NCBI RefSeq assembly: GCF_003173335.1
Contig: NZ_QGMZ01000004.1
Location: forward strand, 1-64,000
Source: Methanospirillum stamsii
GTDB lineage: Archaea > Halobacteriota > Methanomicrobia > Methanomicrobiales > Methanospirillaceae
Direction of reading: 5' to 3'
DNA: 64,000 nucleotides
Shown here one piece after another: positions 43,288 through 52,352 of this stretch; the stretch's first letter is position 1; each line of letters opens with the position of its first letter. A program made the translations under genes and the position numbers. The notes beneath the pieces were generated by a model. It searched no databases, was not told where the DNA came from, and saw only the letters and a list, made by a program, of their open reading frames with translations.

Positions 43288-45234
43288 ATGCACTGGGACA
43301 GAGGTAATATCGAAGAACCGGGATTTTGCAGGTATGCTGCAGAGACAATGATTCCTCTCATACTTGGGCTTGAACAGGAATTATCTGGTATTGTGACATC
43401 GGATGATATCGAATATATTCATCGGGCAAGGGTTGCAACCCGTCGGCTTCGTGCCTGTTTTTCAAACTTTTCCTCGTGCTTTTCTAATCGTGCGACGGCA
43501 GAATGGAGAGATGATATAAAACTCATCACCCGTTCATTAGGTGAGGCACGTGACCTTGATGTGGAGATTGAGTTCATTGAATCATTCATCTCATCACATG
43601 TACAGGATATCAGCGATGAGTGTTTCTTATTTTATAATGAGATGGAAAGCCCGGGAAATAAAGTAGTCCCAGCGTTATTATCCACAAAACCTGACGCAAG
43701 TGAGACAGAAACCCCACCTAATAAAAAAATATTACTGTATCTTTCTTTTTTGAACCCTGAAGGCGATGATAAGACTCATGAGACACCTCTTACTTTTTAC
43801 CCTGCAGATATCAACAGGCCCGGGCTTGAAGCCCTGTTATTACGCTTTAAAAAACGACGCCAGGAAATCCAGCCGGATGTTGTAAAAACGATAAATCGCC
43901 TGGAAAAGAGCAGGACAACAGAGTCCATGAAGACCTATCTTCATGAACGAAAAGTGCTGGCTGAACTTGAAGGATCGGATGTGAACACCCCATATTCTTA
44001 TGAGCAGGCGTTTTTTCACATCATGACCGCCCTTTCTGATTTCCTTTCATATGAACCCTGGCTTATGGAACCTCTGATGATTACTCGTCATCATGAAATG
44101 CGAATAGCAGGGAAGAAACTCAGGTACACACTTGAATCCTTCTCCGGTCTTTTTGAATGTAAATTAAAGAAAGAGATTAAGACATTTAAGTCATTACAGG
44201 ACATCCTTGGGGAGATGCATGATTGTGATGTCTGGATTGCTAATTTACCGGATATTTATCACAAAGAAGAAGAAAGATCATGTGAGTTTTTTGGAAACCA
44301 CTCCTTTTTTACCCTGTTAAAACCCGGATTTGATGAGTTACTTGAGGATAGGAAAGCAAACCGGATAGAATTATTCAAAAATCTTCATGATTACTGGTTT
44401 TCCTTAAAAGAGGATAAATTCTGGGACCAGCTCGAAGAAAAGATCACTACCCCCTTACACTATTCCTTTGGTGGATTGGATCAGATATCAAAGGATAAAA
44501 CCGTCAGTATTGCTCTCATATCTGATGTCCATGCAAATCTGCCGGCTCTTGAGGCAGTCCTTAATGATGCAAAAGAAAGAGGGGTCACTGCAGTTTTTAA
44601 TGCCGGGGATAGTGTGGGATATGGTGCATTTCCGGATGAAGTAGTGAGTTACTTAAGAAAATCCAACGTCCTTTCAGTCATCGGTAACTATGACCAGTCT
44701 GTCCTCATGAAAAAGTGGAAGACAAAAAAACTGCACTCAAGGGATAAATACATCGCAATGCGATATGCTTTCAGGCATCTTTCCCGGAATAACAGGGCAT
44801 ATCTTAAAAATCTTCCAAAGCAGATAAAATTTAAACTCAAGGACAAGTCTCTTCTTATCACCCATGGAAGTCCGGATTCCATGACTGAATACCTGGTTTC
44901 TGAAACACCGGAATCCAGGTTTTCAGAGATTGCAAAAAAAACCAATGCGGATATTATTATCACCGGTCATGCTCATCTTCCTTCAATTACCCATGTTGAC
45001 GGAGTATGGTTTGTAAATTGCGGGAGTGTCGGGAGATCCGAGGATGGTGATCCCCGTGCCTGTTATGCTCTTTTGACTATTGATCCATTTTCAATAGTCC
45101 ATATCAGGGTACCATATGAGATAACAAGGGCAATTGAAGCGATTCATGAACGACATCTGCCAGAATCTTTTGAAAGGATATTATCTGAAGGAAAACCTCT
45201 TCAAATGGTTATTGAACCGGAGGAGAAGGAGTGA
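43288..45234 (+). CDS. CHAD domain-metallophosphoesterase fusion
   Basis: A 648-residue two-domain protein. Residues about 10-380 form a CHAD domain, an alpha-helical fold that binds polyphosphate: YIHRARVATRRLRACFSNF near the start and HHEMRIAGKKLRYTLESF in the second half. Residues about 407-590 form a calcineurin-like phosphoesterase: LISDVHANLPALEAVL, FNAGDSVGYG, VIGNYDQSV, LITHGSPDS and ITGHAHLPSI, with metal ligands present. GNYD replaces the usual GNHD. The fusion would bring a phosphodiesterase or phosphatase to polyphosphate. A TTATACTA box at 43260-43267 is 21-28 nt before the ATG. It overlaps the HD gene (TGATG) and so heads a three-gene operon. Confidence 0.9.
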   Translation: MHWDRGNIEEPGFCRYAAETMIPLILGLEQELSGIVTSDDIEYIHRARVATRRLRACFSNFSSCFSNRATAEWRDDIKLITRSLGEARDLDVEIEFIESFISSHVQDISDECFLFYNEMESPGNKVVPALLSTKPDASETETPPNKKILLYLSFLNPEGDDKTHETPLTFYPADINRPGLEALLLRFKKRRQEIQPDVVKTINRLEKSRTTESMKTYLHERKVLAELEGSDVNTPYSYEQAFFHIMTALSDFLSYEPWLMEPLMITRHHEMRIAGKKLRYTLESFSGLFECKLKKEIKTFKSLQDILGEMHDCDVWIANLPDIYHKEEERSCEFFGNHSFFTLLKPGFDELLEDRKANRIELFKNLHDYWFSLKEDKFWDQLEEKITTPLHYSFGGLDQISKDKTVSIALISDVHANLPALEAVLNDAKERGVTAVFNAGDSVGYGAFPDEVVSYLRKSNVLSVIGNYDQSVLMKKWKTKKLHSRDKYIAMRYAFRHLSRNNRAYLKNLPKQIKFKLKDKSLLITHGSPDSMTEYLVSETPESRFSEIAKKTNADIIITGHAHLPSITHVDGVWFVNCGSVGRSEDGDPRACYALLTIDPFSIVHIRVPYEITRAIEAIHERHLPESFERILSEGKPLQMVIEPEEKE

Positions 45235-45815
45235 TGGATCCGGATATCTGGCCGGTAATCATCGCCTATACAAAGAAATATGATCCGGACCCTGGTCATG
45301 CCATGCAGGTCTGCACCCTTTCACTCATGCTTTTTGATGAAATGAGAGATCTCCATCACATGGGTGCAAAGACTCGTGATCTGCTAAGGGCCGGCTCTCT
45401 TCTCCATGATATCGGCTGGAGTTTTCCCGGCAAACCACATCATAAAGCCTCCCGTGACCAGATTCTGGCAGATACATCACTGCCATTTAAAAACAGGGAA
45501 AGGACAATCGTTGCATTAATTGCACGATACCACAGGAGATCATATCCGGACGCGAGACATGCACTATACCGCGACCTTGATCCGGCGGAGCAGGAGATTG
45601 TCCGGTACTGTGGAGCGATCCTTAGGATCGCTGATATGCTTGATAGAAAGCATATCTCCCAGGTTCAAACCCTGGAGTGCAATATTACTCCAGATGAGAT
45701 CCACATTTCCTGCACTGCCACTACTCCTTTAATCATTGCCCCGGAAATCTTTTCAGAAAAAGCAGGTCTTCTTGAATTACTCACTAATCATAGGATTTAT
45801 CTCAAATGCAACTAA
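45234..45815 (+). CDS. HD-domain phosphohydrolase
   Basis: A 193-residue cytoplasmic HD protein. The metal-binding residues are in PGHAMQVCTLSLMLFD (His), LLHDIGW (His-Asp pair) and a later ARYHRRSYPDARH and ADMLDRKH. It is clearly related to the C-terminal HD domain of the Ppx protein that follows: both share ALIARYHR, a YRDL/FRDL block, LRIAD/LRLAE and LDR.H. HD proteins cleave phosphate esters. GGAGGAG (45219-45225) precedes the ATG, and it overlaps Ppx by 10 nt. It may be a free copy of the Ppx regulatory domain. Confidence 0.9.
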   Translation: MDPDIWPVIIAYTKKYDPDPGHAMQVCTLSLMLFDEMRDLHHMGAKTRDLLRAGSLLHDIGWSFPGKPHHKASRDQILADTSLPFKNRERTIVALIARYHRRSYPDARHALYRDLDPAEQEIVRYCGAILRIADMLDRKHISQVQTLECNITPDEIHISCTATTPLIIAPEIFSEKAGLLELLTNHRIYLKCN

Positions 45816-47374
45816 CTACCCCCCGGATTGTCGGTTTTATTGACCTTGGGACTAATTCTGTCAGACTTCTCATCGTCAGACTTGACTCTAATGGTTCTTA
45901 TTCTATTCTGACACAGCAGAAGGAAGTTATCAGACTTGGTGATGGAGAATTTGGTGAAAACAGGCTTACAGCATCAGCAATCGAACGGGCAACGGATGTA
46001 ATTACAAGACTTATTGATCTTGCAAAAAGCAGGGGAGTTAAAGAATTTCTAGCTGTTGCAACATCTGCAGCACGGGAAGCGAGCAATGGTGAAGAACTCT
46101 GTAATCTGATTGATAAGTTAACCGGAGTTCGTATCAATATTATATCAGGGACAGAAGAAGCACGACTTATCTGGCTTGGAGTATCCAGTGGTGTGGATTT
46201 ACGGGATGAAAAAGCTCTTTTCATTGACATAGGCGGGGGATCCACTGAAATAATTATCGGGGACCAGTATGAACCCCACTTTCTCAGAAGTCTGAAACTC
46301 GGGGCTATCAGGAGTACCGGTACACACATTTCCGTAGAAAAAGACGGCAGAATAACGGATGATTCAATCTCCCGATTACGCAGACATATTGATCATGAAA
46401 TTGTGCATAGTACCCGCTTTATCCTCGATTCAAAAATAGCTCGTGCGTTTGGCAGTTCCGGTACAATTCTCTCCCTGGAATCCATTGCAGCATCATATAA
46501 ACCACTGGCAGGCAGGCATAATCCCGGATTTCTGGGGACAGGAGAGCTTGAAACCCTTATTCCATACCTGGCAGGATTGCCCCTCCAGATAAGAAGAGAG
46601 GTTCAGGGACTAAACCCGGAGAGAGCGGATATTATCGTCGCCGGTGCAGTCATTCTCCATGAAATTTTAAAATCATCGGGAATAAAAGGGATTTATACCT
46701 CTTCAAGAAGTCTTCGGGACGGTCTCCTGGTGGATTTTATCTCAAGAATCCCTAATTTTCCCCATGCTGAACATGTTTCGGTAAGGGAACGATCCGTCAG
46801 ACATTTAGGAAAAACCTGTCATATCGATGAAAAGCATGCAGGGCATATTGTATCACTCTGCCTCATGATGTTTCAATCAGGGAAAAAATCGGGATTATTT
46901 TCCTATACCGATGATATCGAAGAGATTTTTTCTCATGCAGCGTACCTGCATGATGTCGGTCAGTTTATCTCATTCCCGAATCATCATCAGCACTCATTTT
47001 ATTTAATCACCGAAGTACCCCTTTTAGGCTTTAATCAGCATGAGGTTATAATCATGGCCCTGATTGCACGTTATCACCGGAAAAAATTACCCCGTCCACG
47101 TGACAGCGTTTTCAGGGATTTAAACAGGTCAGACAAAAAGATGGTCCAGGTGCTCTCATTTCTCCTCAGGCTTGCAGAAAACCTTGACAGAAGTCATGAT
47201 CTCCGGGTAAAAACAGCAGAATTTGTCCAGAGAAAAGAACATATTGTCCTGAAGATAAGCAGTGCTTCAGATTGTTCCTTAGAATTGTGGGCTGCTGAAT
47301 CAGAAAAGGAAGGGTTCTTCAGGATATTCAGAAAACCTCTGCTTATAGAAAAGACAGGAGATCCTGCAGGGTAG
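45806..47374 (+). CDS. ppx: Exopolyphosphatase (Ppx/GppA) with C-terminal HD domain
   Basis: A 522-residue enzyme that removes phosphate from polyphosphate ends (or from pppGpp in related enzymes). The ASKHA actin-like fold has FIDLGTNSVRLLIVRL, LAVATSAAREASNG with NIISGTEEARLIW, and FIDIGGGSTEIIIGD, all phosphate-loop motifs of Ppx/GppA. Residues about 320-510 form an HD domain with AYLHDVGQFISF and IMALIARYHRKKLP. The length suits the two-domain class of Ppx. It closes the operon started by the CHAD-phosphoesterase. The pst transport genes lie about 4 kb away on the same strand, consistent with a phosphate store and release function. Confidence 0.94.
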   Translation: MQLTTPRIVGFIDLGTNSVRLLIVRLDSNGSYSILTQQKEVIRLGDGEFGENRLTASAIERATDVITRLIDLAKSRGVKEFLAVATSAAREASNGEELCNLIDKLTGVRINIISGTEEARLIWLGVSSGVDLRDEKALFIDIGGGSTEIIIGDQYEPHFLRSLKLGAIRSTGTHISVEKDGRITDDSISRLRRHIDHEIVHSTRFILDSKIARAFGSSGTILSLESIAASYKPLAGRHNPGFLGTGELETLIPYLAGLPLQIRREVQGLNPERADIIVAGAVILHEILKSSGIKGIYTSSRSLRDGLLVDFISRIPNFPHAEHVSVRERSVRHLGKTCHIDEKHAGHIVSLCLMMFQSGKKSGLFSYTDDIEEIFSHAAYLHDVGQFISFPNHHQHSFYLITEVPLLGFNQHEVIIMALIARYHRKKLPRPRDSVFRDLNRSDKKMVQVLSFLLRLAENLDRSHDLRVKTAEFVQRKEHIVLKISSASDCSLELWAAESEKEGFFRIFRKPLLIEKTGDPAG

Positions 47375-47383
47375 AGAATGGAC

Positions 47384-47944
47384 TTATGAATCGGTGTTCT
47401 TTACTTCACCGATTAAATCCTGAATCACATCTCTGACTGCCGCCAGGGCTTTTTGGTCATGGCTTACATCTCCAGGTTTATGCCCATGACCTGACAGGGA
47501 ACTGACAATTTTCATTTCATGCACCTGGGCCCAGATTCGCAACGTCTCCAGAGTTCTCTCTTCTCCTGATTCTGCAGAGACTGCGATCGGGATGAATTTT
47601 TTTCCCTGCAATTGTTTTTCATGCCAGAGAGAAAAGGTCCGGTCAATGAAGTTTTTTACAAGTCCCGATACATCATGGAAGTATACCGGGGATCCGATAA
47701 TGATAAGGTCACTTTTATGCATTCTCCGGATGACCTTATGAAAATCATCTCTAATTACACATTTCCCGGTTTTTTTGCATTTTTCACATGCTTTGCATGG
47801 GCGCAGGGTGAGACCGGAAAGGGACATTTTTTTTATTTTCAGATCAGGAATATTGGATGATTCAATATTATCAATAAGAATATCGATTAATTGGGTTGTA
47901 TTTCCTTTCTTTACCTGACTACCTGAAATACATAAGGCGCGCAT
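47384..47944 (-). CDS. Flavodoxin-like NAD(P)H/FMN reductase or iron-sulfur flavoprotein
   Basis: A 186-residue cytoplasmic flavoprotein. The FMN-binding strand is ALCISGSQVKKGNTTQL at the N-terminus. A compact cysteine motif, CKACEKCKKTGKC, at about residues 50-62 marks the archaeal iron-sulfur flavoprotein subgroup. IIIGSPVYFHDVSGLVKNFI follows, the second FMN loop. It probably transfers electrons between ferredoxin and an acceptor. The start is put at 47944 rather than 47956 because a TATATA box at 47968-47975 lies 24-31 nt before it. Its 3' end is 9 bp from that of ppx, so the two converge. Confidence 0.87.
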   Translation of the reverse strand: MRALCISGSQVKKGNTTQLIDILIDNIESSNIPDLKIKKMSLSGLTLRPCKACEKCKKTGKCVIRDDFHKVIRRMHKSDLIIIGSPVYFHDVSGLVKNFIDRTFSLWHEKQLQGKKFIPIAVSAESGEERTLETLRIWAQVHEMKIVSSLSGHGHKPGDVSHDQKALAAVRDVIQDLIGEVKNTDS

Positions 47945-48152
47945 ACATATCTTCACGCCAGTAGAGAATATATACTTTTTGATTGGTTTTGAAATTTTTC
48001 GGTAATAAAATCTGATAATTCAGTTTTCATATAGAGGGATATGTCTTTTTTTAGCAGGAGATTCAGTTTTACATGATCGGAATTTCTCTCCATTTTATGG
48101 AAAAGATTCATTATGGGCAAAGGTTAATGTCCCTTCATAGAGGCTGATATAA

Positions 48153-49793
48153 TTGACAGATTTTTCTGTTCTTATTGGAGGAAAAGCAGGAGATGGCATC
48201 TCTCAGGCCGGACAGATCATCGGTTCTGTTTTCGCTTCCATGGGATATCATGTCTATCAATATACCGATTATCCATCACTTATCAGGGGAGGTCATAATT
48301 TTTGTATTATCCGGGCTGCAGATCATCCAGTTACGGCATTCAGAAGTCATGTTGATGTAATTCTGGCATTTGATCAACAGACCGTGAACTTTCATTCTCA
48401 TCGCCTTGTTCCGGATGGGGAGATTATTTTTGACTCAAACCGGGCAAAAGCAAAAGGAATTGGAGTATCTTTAGCCTCCTATGTTGACCGGTTTCAGGGC
48501 CTGCCAATTATGGGAAATACGGCAATGATTGGTGCATTGTCAGGATATCTTGGTATTTCCTGGGAGGTAATAGAACCGGTCCTGACGAAAAAGATGACAA
48601 AAAAGACAGAAGATAATCTGAAAATCGCCAGAGCAGCTTTTGATGAAATACTGAAAAAAACCTCCATAGATAAAACCGGTGAAAATTCACGCCCTTTTAT
48701 GTCAGGAAATGAATGGATAGGACTTGGTCTTCTTGCAGGGGGCTTAGATGCATATGTTGCATATCCCATGACACCTTCATCAGGAGTGCTGCACTTTCTT
48801 GCTGATGTGGCGAAAGAAACTGATATCATTGTCTATCATCCGGAAAGTGAAATCGCAGTCATTTTAATGGCCATGGGACTAGCCTATGCAGGAAAAAAGA
48901 CTGCGATTGGCACATCAGGGGGAGGATTCTGTCTGATGACCGAAGGTCTTTCCTTTGCCGGTCAGGCAGAGATCCCTGTTGTCATCATTGTTTCACAGAG
49001 AACCGGACCTTCTACAGGACTTCCAACCTATACCGGGCAATCAGATCTTCTCTTTGTCCGCCATGCAGGTCAGGGAGAATTTCCCCGGTGGATAGCTGCA
49101 CCTGCAACACCATCTGAAGCGTTCCGGTTAAGTGCCATGGCGGTAAAAATAGCCTGGAAATTTCAGATTCCCGCATTTATTCTTTCAGATAAATCATTTT
49201 CAGAGGGTATTTTTACCGGAGATATTAATCCCGGGATCCCGGATAATCCCGTAGAGGTATCTCCTTCATTTCCATACCGGAGATATGAGGATGCAGCGGA
49301 TGGCATCTCTCCGATTCTGGCTCCACCAGTTCATGGTGAGGTGATAAAGGTGAACAGTTATACCCATGATTTCCGGGGTATCACCACGGAAGATCCCGGT
49401 ATGACCGTTACTATGGCAATGAAAAGAAAAAAGAAAAATGATGCCCTGAAAGACTTGATTGATAACCCGGAAAATGTCTGTATCTCCGGGAAAAAGGATG
49501 CAACAATCTGTATCGTCTGCTGGGGATCTGTAAGAGGACAGGTAACAGAAGCCGCAAACGATCTTGATGTAAGAATCGTGTCACCACTGATACTCGAGCC
49601 TTTTCCCATCATTACTTTCCAGAACGCGATGAAGGGAGTTACAAAGCTCCTGGTTGTAGAAGAGAGTGCCAACGGCCAGATAGACAAAATCCTCAAAGAA
49701 CATGGATTTTTCCCGGATGAACTTCTTTTGAGATGTGATGGGAGACCATCAACCGTTGAAGAACTGCAGGAAAAAATCAGGAGGCATATATGA
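48153..49793 (+). CDS. korA: 2-oxoacid:ferredoxin oxidoreductase, fused gamma-alpha subunit
   Basis: A 546-residue subunit. Residues about 1-175 are the gamma domain (VLIGGKAGDGISQAGQIIGS, SLIRGGHNFCII), and about 185-546 the alpha domain with the family motif AYPMTPSSGVLHFL near residue 203 and GTSGGGFCLMTEGLSFAG. With the beta subunit downstream, it oxidises a 2-oxoacid (2-oxoglutarate or a related acid) to acyl-CoA and reduces ferredoxin. The fusion is the two-subunit form known from other archaea. Translation appears to start at TTG 48153, with GAGG at 48140-48143 nine bases before. The exact 2-oxoacid is not certain. Confidence 0.9.
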   Translation: MTDFSVLIGGKAGDGISQAGQIIGSVFASMGYHVYQYTDYPSLIRGGHNFCIIRAADHPVTAFRSHVDVILAFDQQTVNFHSHRLVPDGEIIFDSNRAKAKGIGVSLASYVDRFQGLPIMGNTAMIGALSGYLGISWEVIEPVLTKKMTKKTEDNLKIARAAFDEILKKTSIDKTGENSRPFMSGNEWIGLGLLAGGLDAYVAYPMTPSSGVLHFLADVAKETDIIVYHPESEIAVILMAMGLAYAGKKTAIGTSGGGFCLMTEGLSFAGQAEIPVVIIVSQRTGPSTGLPTYTGQSDLLFVRHAGQGEFPRWIAAPATPSEAFRLSAMAVKIAWKFQIPAFILSDKSFSEGIFTGDINPGIPDNPVEVSPSFPYRRYEDAADGISPILAPPVHGEVIKVNSYTHDFRGITTEDPGMTVTMAMKRKKKNDALKDLIDNPENVCISGKKDATICIVCWGSVRGQVTEAANDLDVRIVSPLILEPFPIITFQNAMKGVTKLLVVEESANGQIDKILKEHGFFPDELLLRCDGRPSTVEELQEKIRRHI

Positions 49794-50635
49794 ACTCAGA
49801 TAATTCGCTGATTTCAGATGCAAAAAATACCTGGTGTCCGGGTTGTGGAAATTTTGCTATTCAGCATGCAGTAAAATCTGTCATTGAAGAACTGGAAAAA
49901 GAAGGAGTCCAACGGGAAGAATTTGTTCTGGTTTCCGGAATCGGGTGTCACGCAAAAATTGTTGATTATTTCAACCTTAATAGTTTTTATTCCCTGCATG
50001 GACGGACCATTCCCGTTGCAACAGGGATTAAAATGGCAAATCCAGATCTTAAGGTTATTTGTTTTGCCGGAGATGGAGATCTCTATGCCGAGGGTCTTGA
50101 TCATCTTATCCATGCTGCAAAACGAAATATTGACATCACGGTTATCTGTCACAACAACAGAGTCTATGGTCTTACAACCGGCCAATATACTCCCACATCA
50201 CCGTACGGGTTCCGGGGAAAATCTACTCCTGACGGAATCCATGAACCACCGTTAAATATTATCGAGATGCTTCTTGGTTCAGGTGCAAGTTTTGTTGCCC
50301 GTGCATACTCTAAAAAAATTCCGCACCTCCGAAGGATTATCCGGGAAGCAATAATGCATCCTGGGTTTGCCCATATAGATGTCCTTCAGATCTGTGCTAC
50401 TTTTTTTAACATGACCCGGTTTTATGACGAACAGACATATGAGTCATCAGAAGCAAACGTATCTCAGTTTGACGTAGCCTGCCGAACCGGCCAGCAATGG
50501 GACTATTCTGATCAAGGACCAATTCCATTAGGGATCTTCTATAAAACCTTCAGAACGCCACTTCCGGAAAAAAGAGAAGAAAGAGAGATAGATAGATTGA
50601 AGGCAGTAAGAACGATTCTCCAGAATTATTCCTGA
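49790..50635 (+). CDS. korB: 2-oxoacid:ferredoxin oxidoreductase, beta subunit
   Basis: A 281-residue thiamine-diphosphate subunit. The N-terminal motif TWCPGCGNFAIQHAVKSVIE includes two cluster cysteines, followed by SGIGCHAKIVDYFN. The TPP site is ICFAGDGDLYAEGLDHLIHA with VICHNNRVYGLTTGQ. Together with the gamma-alpha subunit it forms the enzyme that feeds or uses ferredoxin in the cytoplasm. It overlaps the alpha gene by 4 nt (ATGA). Its end overlaps by 10 nt the end of the TPR gene on the other strand. Confidence 0.93.
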   Translation: MNSDNSLISDAKNTWCPGCGNFAIQHAVKSVIEELEKEGVQREEFVLVSGIGCHAKIVDYFNLNSFYSLHGRTIPVATGIKMANPDLKVICFAGDGDLYAEGLDHLIHAAKRNIDITVICHNNRVYGLTTGQYTPTSPYGFRGKSTPDGIHEPPLNIIEMLLGSGASFVARAYSKKIPHLRRIIREAIMHPGFAHIDVLQICATFFNMTRFYDEQTYESSEANVSQFDVACRTGQQWDYSDQGPIPLGIFYKTFRTPLPEKREEREIDRLKAVRTILQNYS

Positions 50636-51612
50636 TTTTTTCCTTCCTTTTTTTCAGTTCTTCTTCGGACAAATCCGAGAACCGTGATGACAATGATTGC
50701 CGTGACTCCTATGATGATCATCACATAATTCAGAATATATATTGCAGGGGGGAGGGTGAAAGAAAATGATTTTACCTCCTCGGGTGTTTCATTTGACTCA
50801 GATATTCTATTGGAACCTGTCTGAGTGTCCTTTGCTATCCTGCTCAAAGTATCCCCGTATTTCTGAGGGATATAACTTTCATCAAGGGATATTGCTTTCT
50901 CGAATGCAGTCAGGGCTTTCTGCATATTCCCCATGGTGAAATAGACGCTGCCAAGGCTGTTCCACACTTCAGCAGATTCTGGATAAATCTCAATTGATTT
51001 GTTAAAAGCAGAGATTGCTTCTTTATTGCGATACATTTTCGCCAGAACCTCTCCTTTTTTATTCCAGGTTGCGTTATTTACCGGCTGGATTTTCAGCGCA
51101 TTGGTATAGGCATAATCAGCTTCAGAAAACCGGTTAAGGGCGGTCAGAACATCACCATACCCATCCTGATTCTGAAACAGATTCGGATTTAATGAAACTG
51201 CACGAGTATACTGATCAATTGCATCCTGAAAATTACCAAGAAGAAAAAGTGCTCTCCCTTTCTTTCCTAGCAGTTCGGCATTGGTTTTGTCTATTGCAAT
51301 GGCGCGGTCATATGCATCCGCTGCTTCAGCATACCGCTGTAATTCCAAAAGGGCATCACCACGTAATTTCCACCCTTCTGTGTAAAATTGGTCAAGAAGC
51401 AGGGCCTGATCATATGCGGCAATCGCGCTTACATAATCTTTATTTTTAAATGCTTCTTTTCCATTATTAATCCATACCGTAGCATCCTGGATAGTATCAC
51501 CAAAGGAGATGCCACTGATAACCCAGAACAGGCAGAAGAGGAAGAGAATAAAAATCACACGATGATGTCGGGTCATAGGTAATTCCATCTGTTTTCTGAA
51601 CAAAGATTCCAA
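50626..51612 (-). CDS. Exported TPR protein with C-terminal membrane anchor
   Basis: A 328-residue protein with an N-terminal hydrophobic export segment (VIFILFLFCLFWVISGIS). About six TPR repeats (about 45-250) follow, e.g. KGRALFLLGNFQDAIDQYTR and NSLGSVYFTMGNMQKALTAF. A C-terminal membrane helix (YVMIIIGVTAIIVITVLGF) ends in a basic tail. The TPR solenoid should face outward and bind other proteins. In-frame starts exist at 51612, 51588 and 51576; the last gives the shortest signal peptide, while a TTTATT box at 51632-51638 supports the first. The partner is unknown. Confidence 0.88.
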   Translation of the reverse strand: MESLFRKQMELPMTRHHRVIFILFLFCLFWVISGISFGDTIQDATVWINNGKEAFKNKDYVSAIAAYDQALLLDQFYTEGWKLRGDALLELQRYAEAADAYDRAIAIDKTNAELLGKKGRALFLLGNFQDAIDQYTRAVSLNPNLFQNQDGYGDVLTALNRFSEADYAYTNALKIQPVNNATWNKKGEVLAKMYRNKEAISAFNKSIEIYPESAEVWNSLGSVYFTMGNMQKALTAFEKAISLDESYIPQKYGDTLSRIAKDTQTGSNRISESNETPEEVKSFSFTLPPAIYILNYVMIIIGVTAIIVITVLGFVRRRTEKKEGKNQE

Positions 51613-51768
51613 TCAGGATGTGACGCATACAATAAAGAAGTTTCCCTTTTCAAAAAGAAGATTGTTCAGACTTTTGATCAGGGAATGTAAGAAAATCAAG
51701 TGCCATTTCCAGTGGAGGTAAGTTCTGCACATTTTATTAACGGTGGAGTAAATGTTGTTTTAGGTATC

Positions 51769-52245
51769 ATGGAGATTGTGAAGATTCCCCGGATGGAAAA
51801 AGATGAATATGATGCATTAATTCATAATCGTTTTATGGCAAGAGTCGCCTTTTCAGGGGAAAAATATCCATATATTGCTCCATTCCTCTATGTTTTCGAT
51901 GGAAAACACATTTATTTCCTTTCAACAAAATATGGGGCAAAGATCGAGTATTTTAGAAAATCACCATATGTATCTGTTGAAATTGATAAATACACAAAGG
52001 ATCTGTCCTGTTACATGTTTGTCACTTTGCAGGGATATCTGGAAGAAGTAAATGATTCCATTGAGAAAAAATTGATTCGGGGCATGTTTGTTGATTTAAT
52101 CCAACAGCAGAATCTCTCTAATAATATTCTTGCAGCACTTGGTCATTCACCCCAGGACCCGCCAGAGTCAATATGTACTGAGGAACGTTCACTTGTTTGG
52201 AGACTGAATGGTGTTCGAAACCTTGTTGCTCTGAAAAATATGTAA
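51769..52245 (+). CDS. Pyridoxamine 5'-phosphate oxidase-like flavoprotein
   Basis: A 158-residue protein with the split-barrel FMN-binding fold of the PNPOx-like/general-stress group: HNRFMARVAFSGEKYPYIAP, FLYVFDGKHIYFLSTKYGAK, then YVSVEIDKY and FVTLQGYLEEV. These proteins bind FMN or F420-type flavin and may act as oxidoreductases; the role here is unknown. An in-frame GTG at 51700 would add 23 atypical residues. A TTTTATTAA box (51732-51739) places the transcript start near 51762, which supports 51769. It is monocistronic. Confidence 0.86.
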   Translation: MEIVKIPRMEKDEYDALIHNRFMARVAFSGEKYPYIAPFLYVFDGKHIYFLSTKYGAKIEYFRKSPYVSVEIDKYTKDLSCYMFVTLQGYLEEVNDSIEKKLIRGMFVDLIQQQNLSNNILAALGHSPQDPPESICTEERSLVWRLNGVRNLVALKNM

Positions 52246-52352
52246 CCTTTTTTTCCGATTCTTTTTTCCTTAACTTTCATTATTGTTAAGGGAATTTTGA
52301 ATAACACGCACCAAAAACCATATAATATCATACCCTCAACACATTTCCATCA

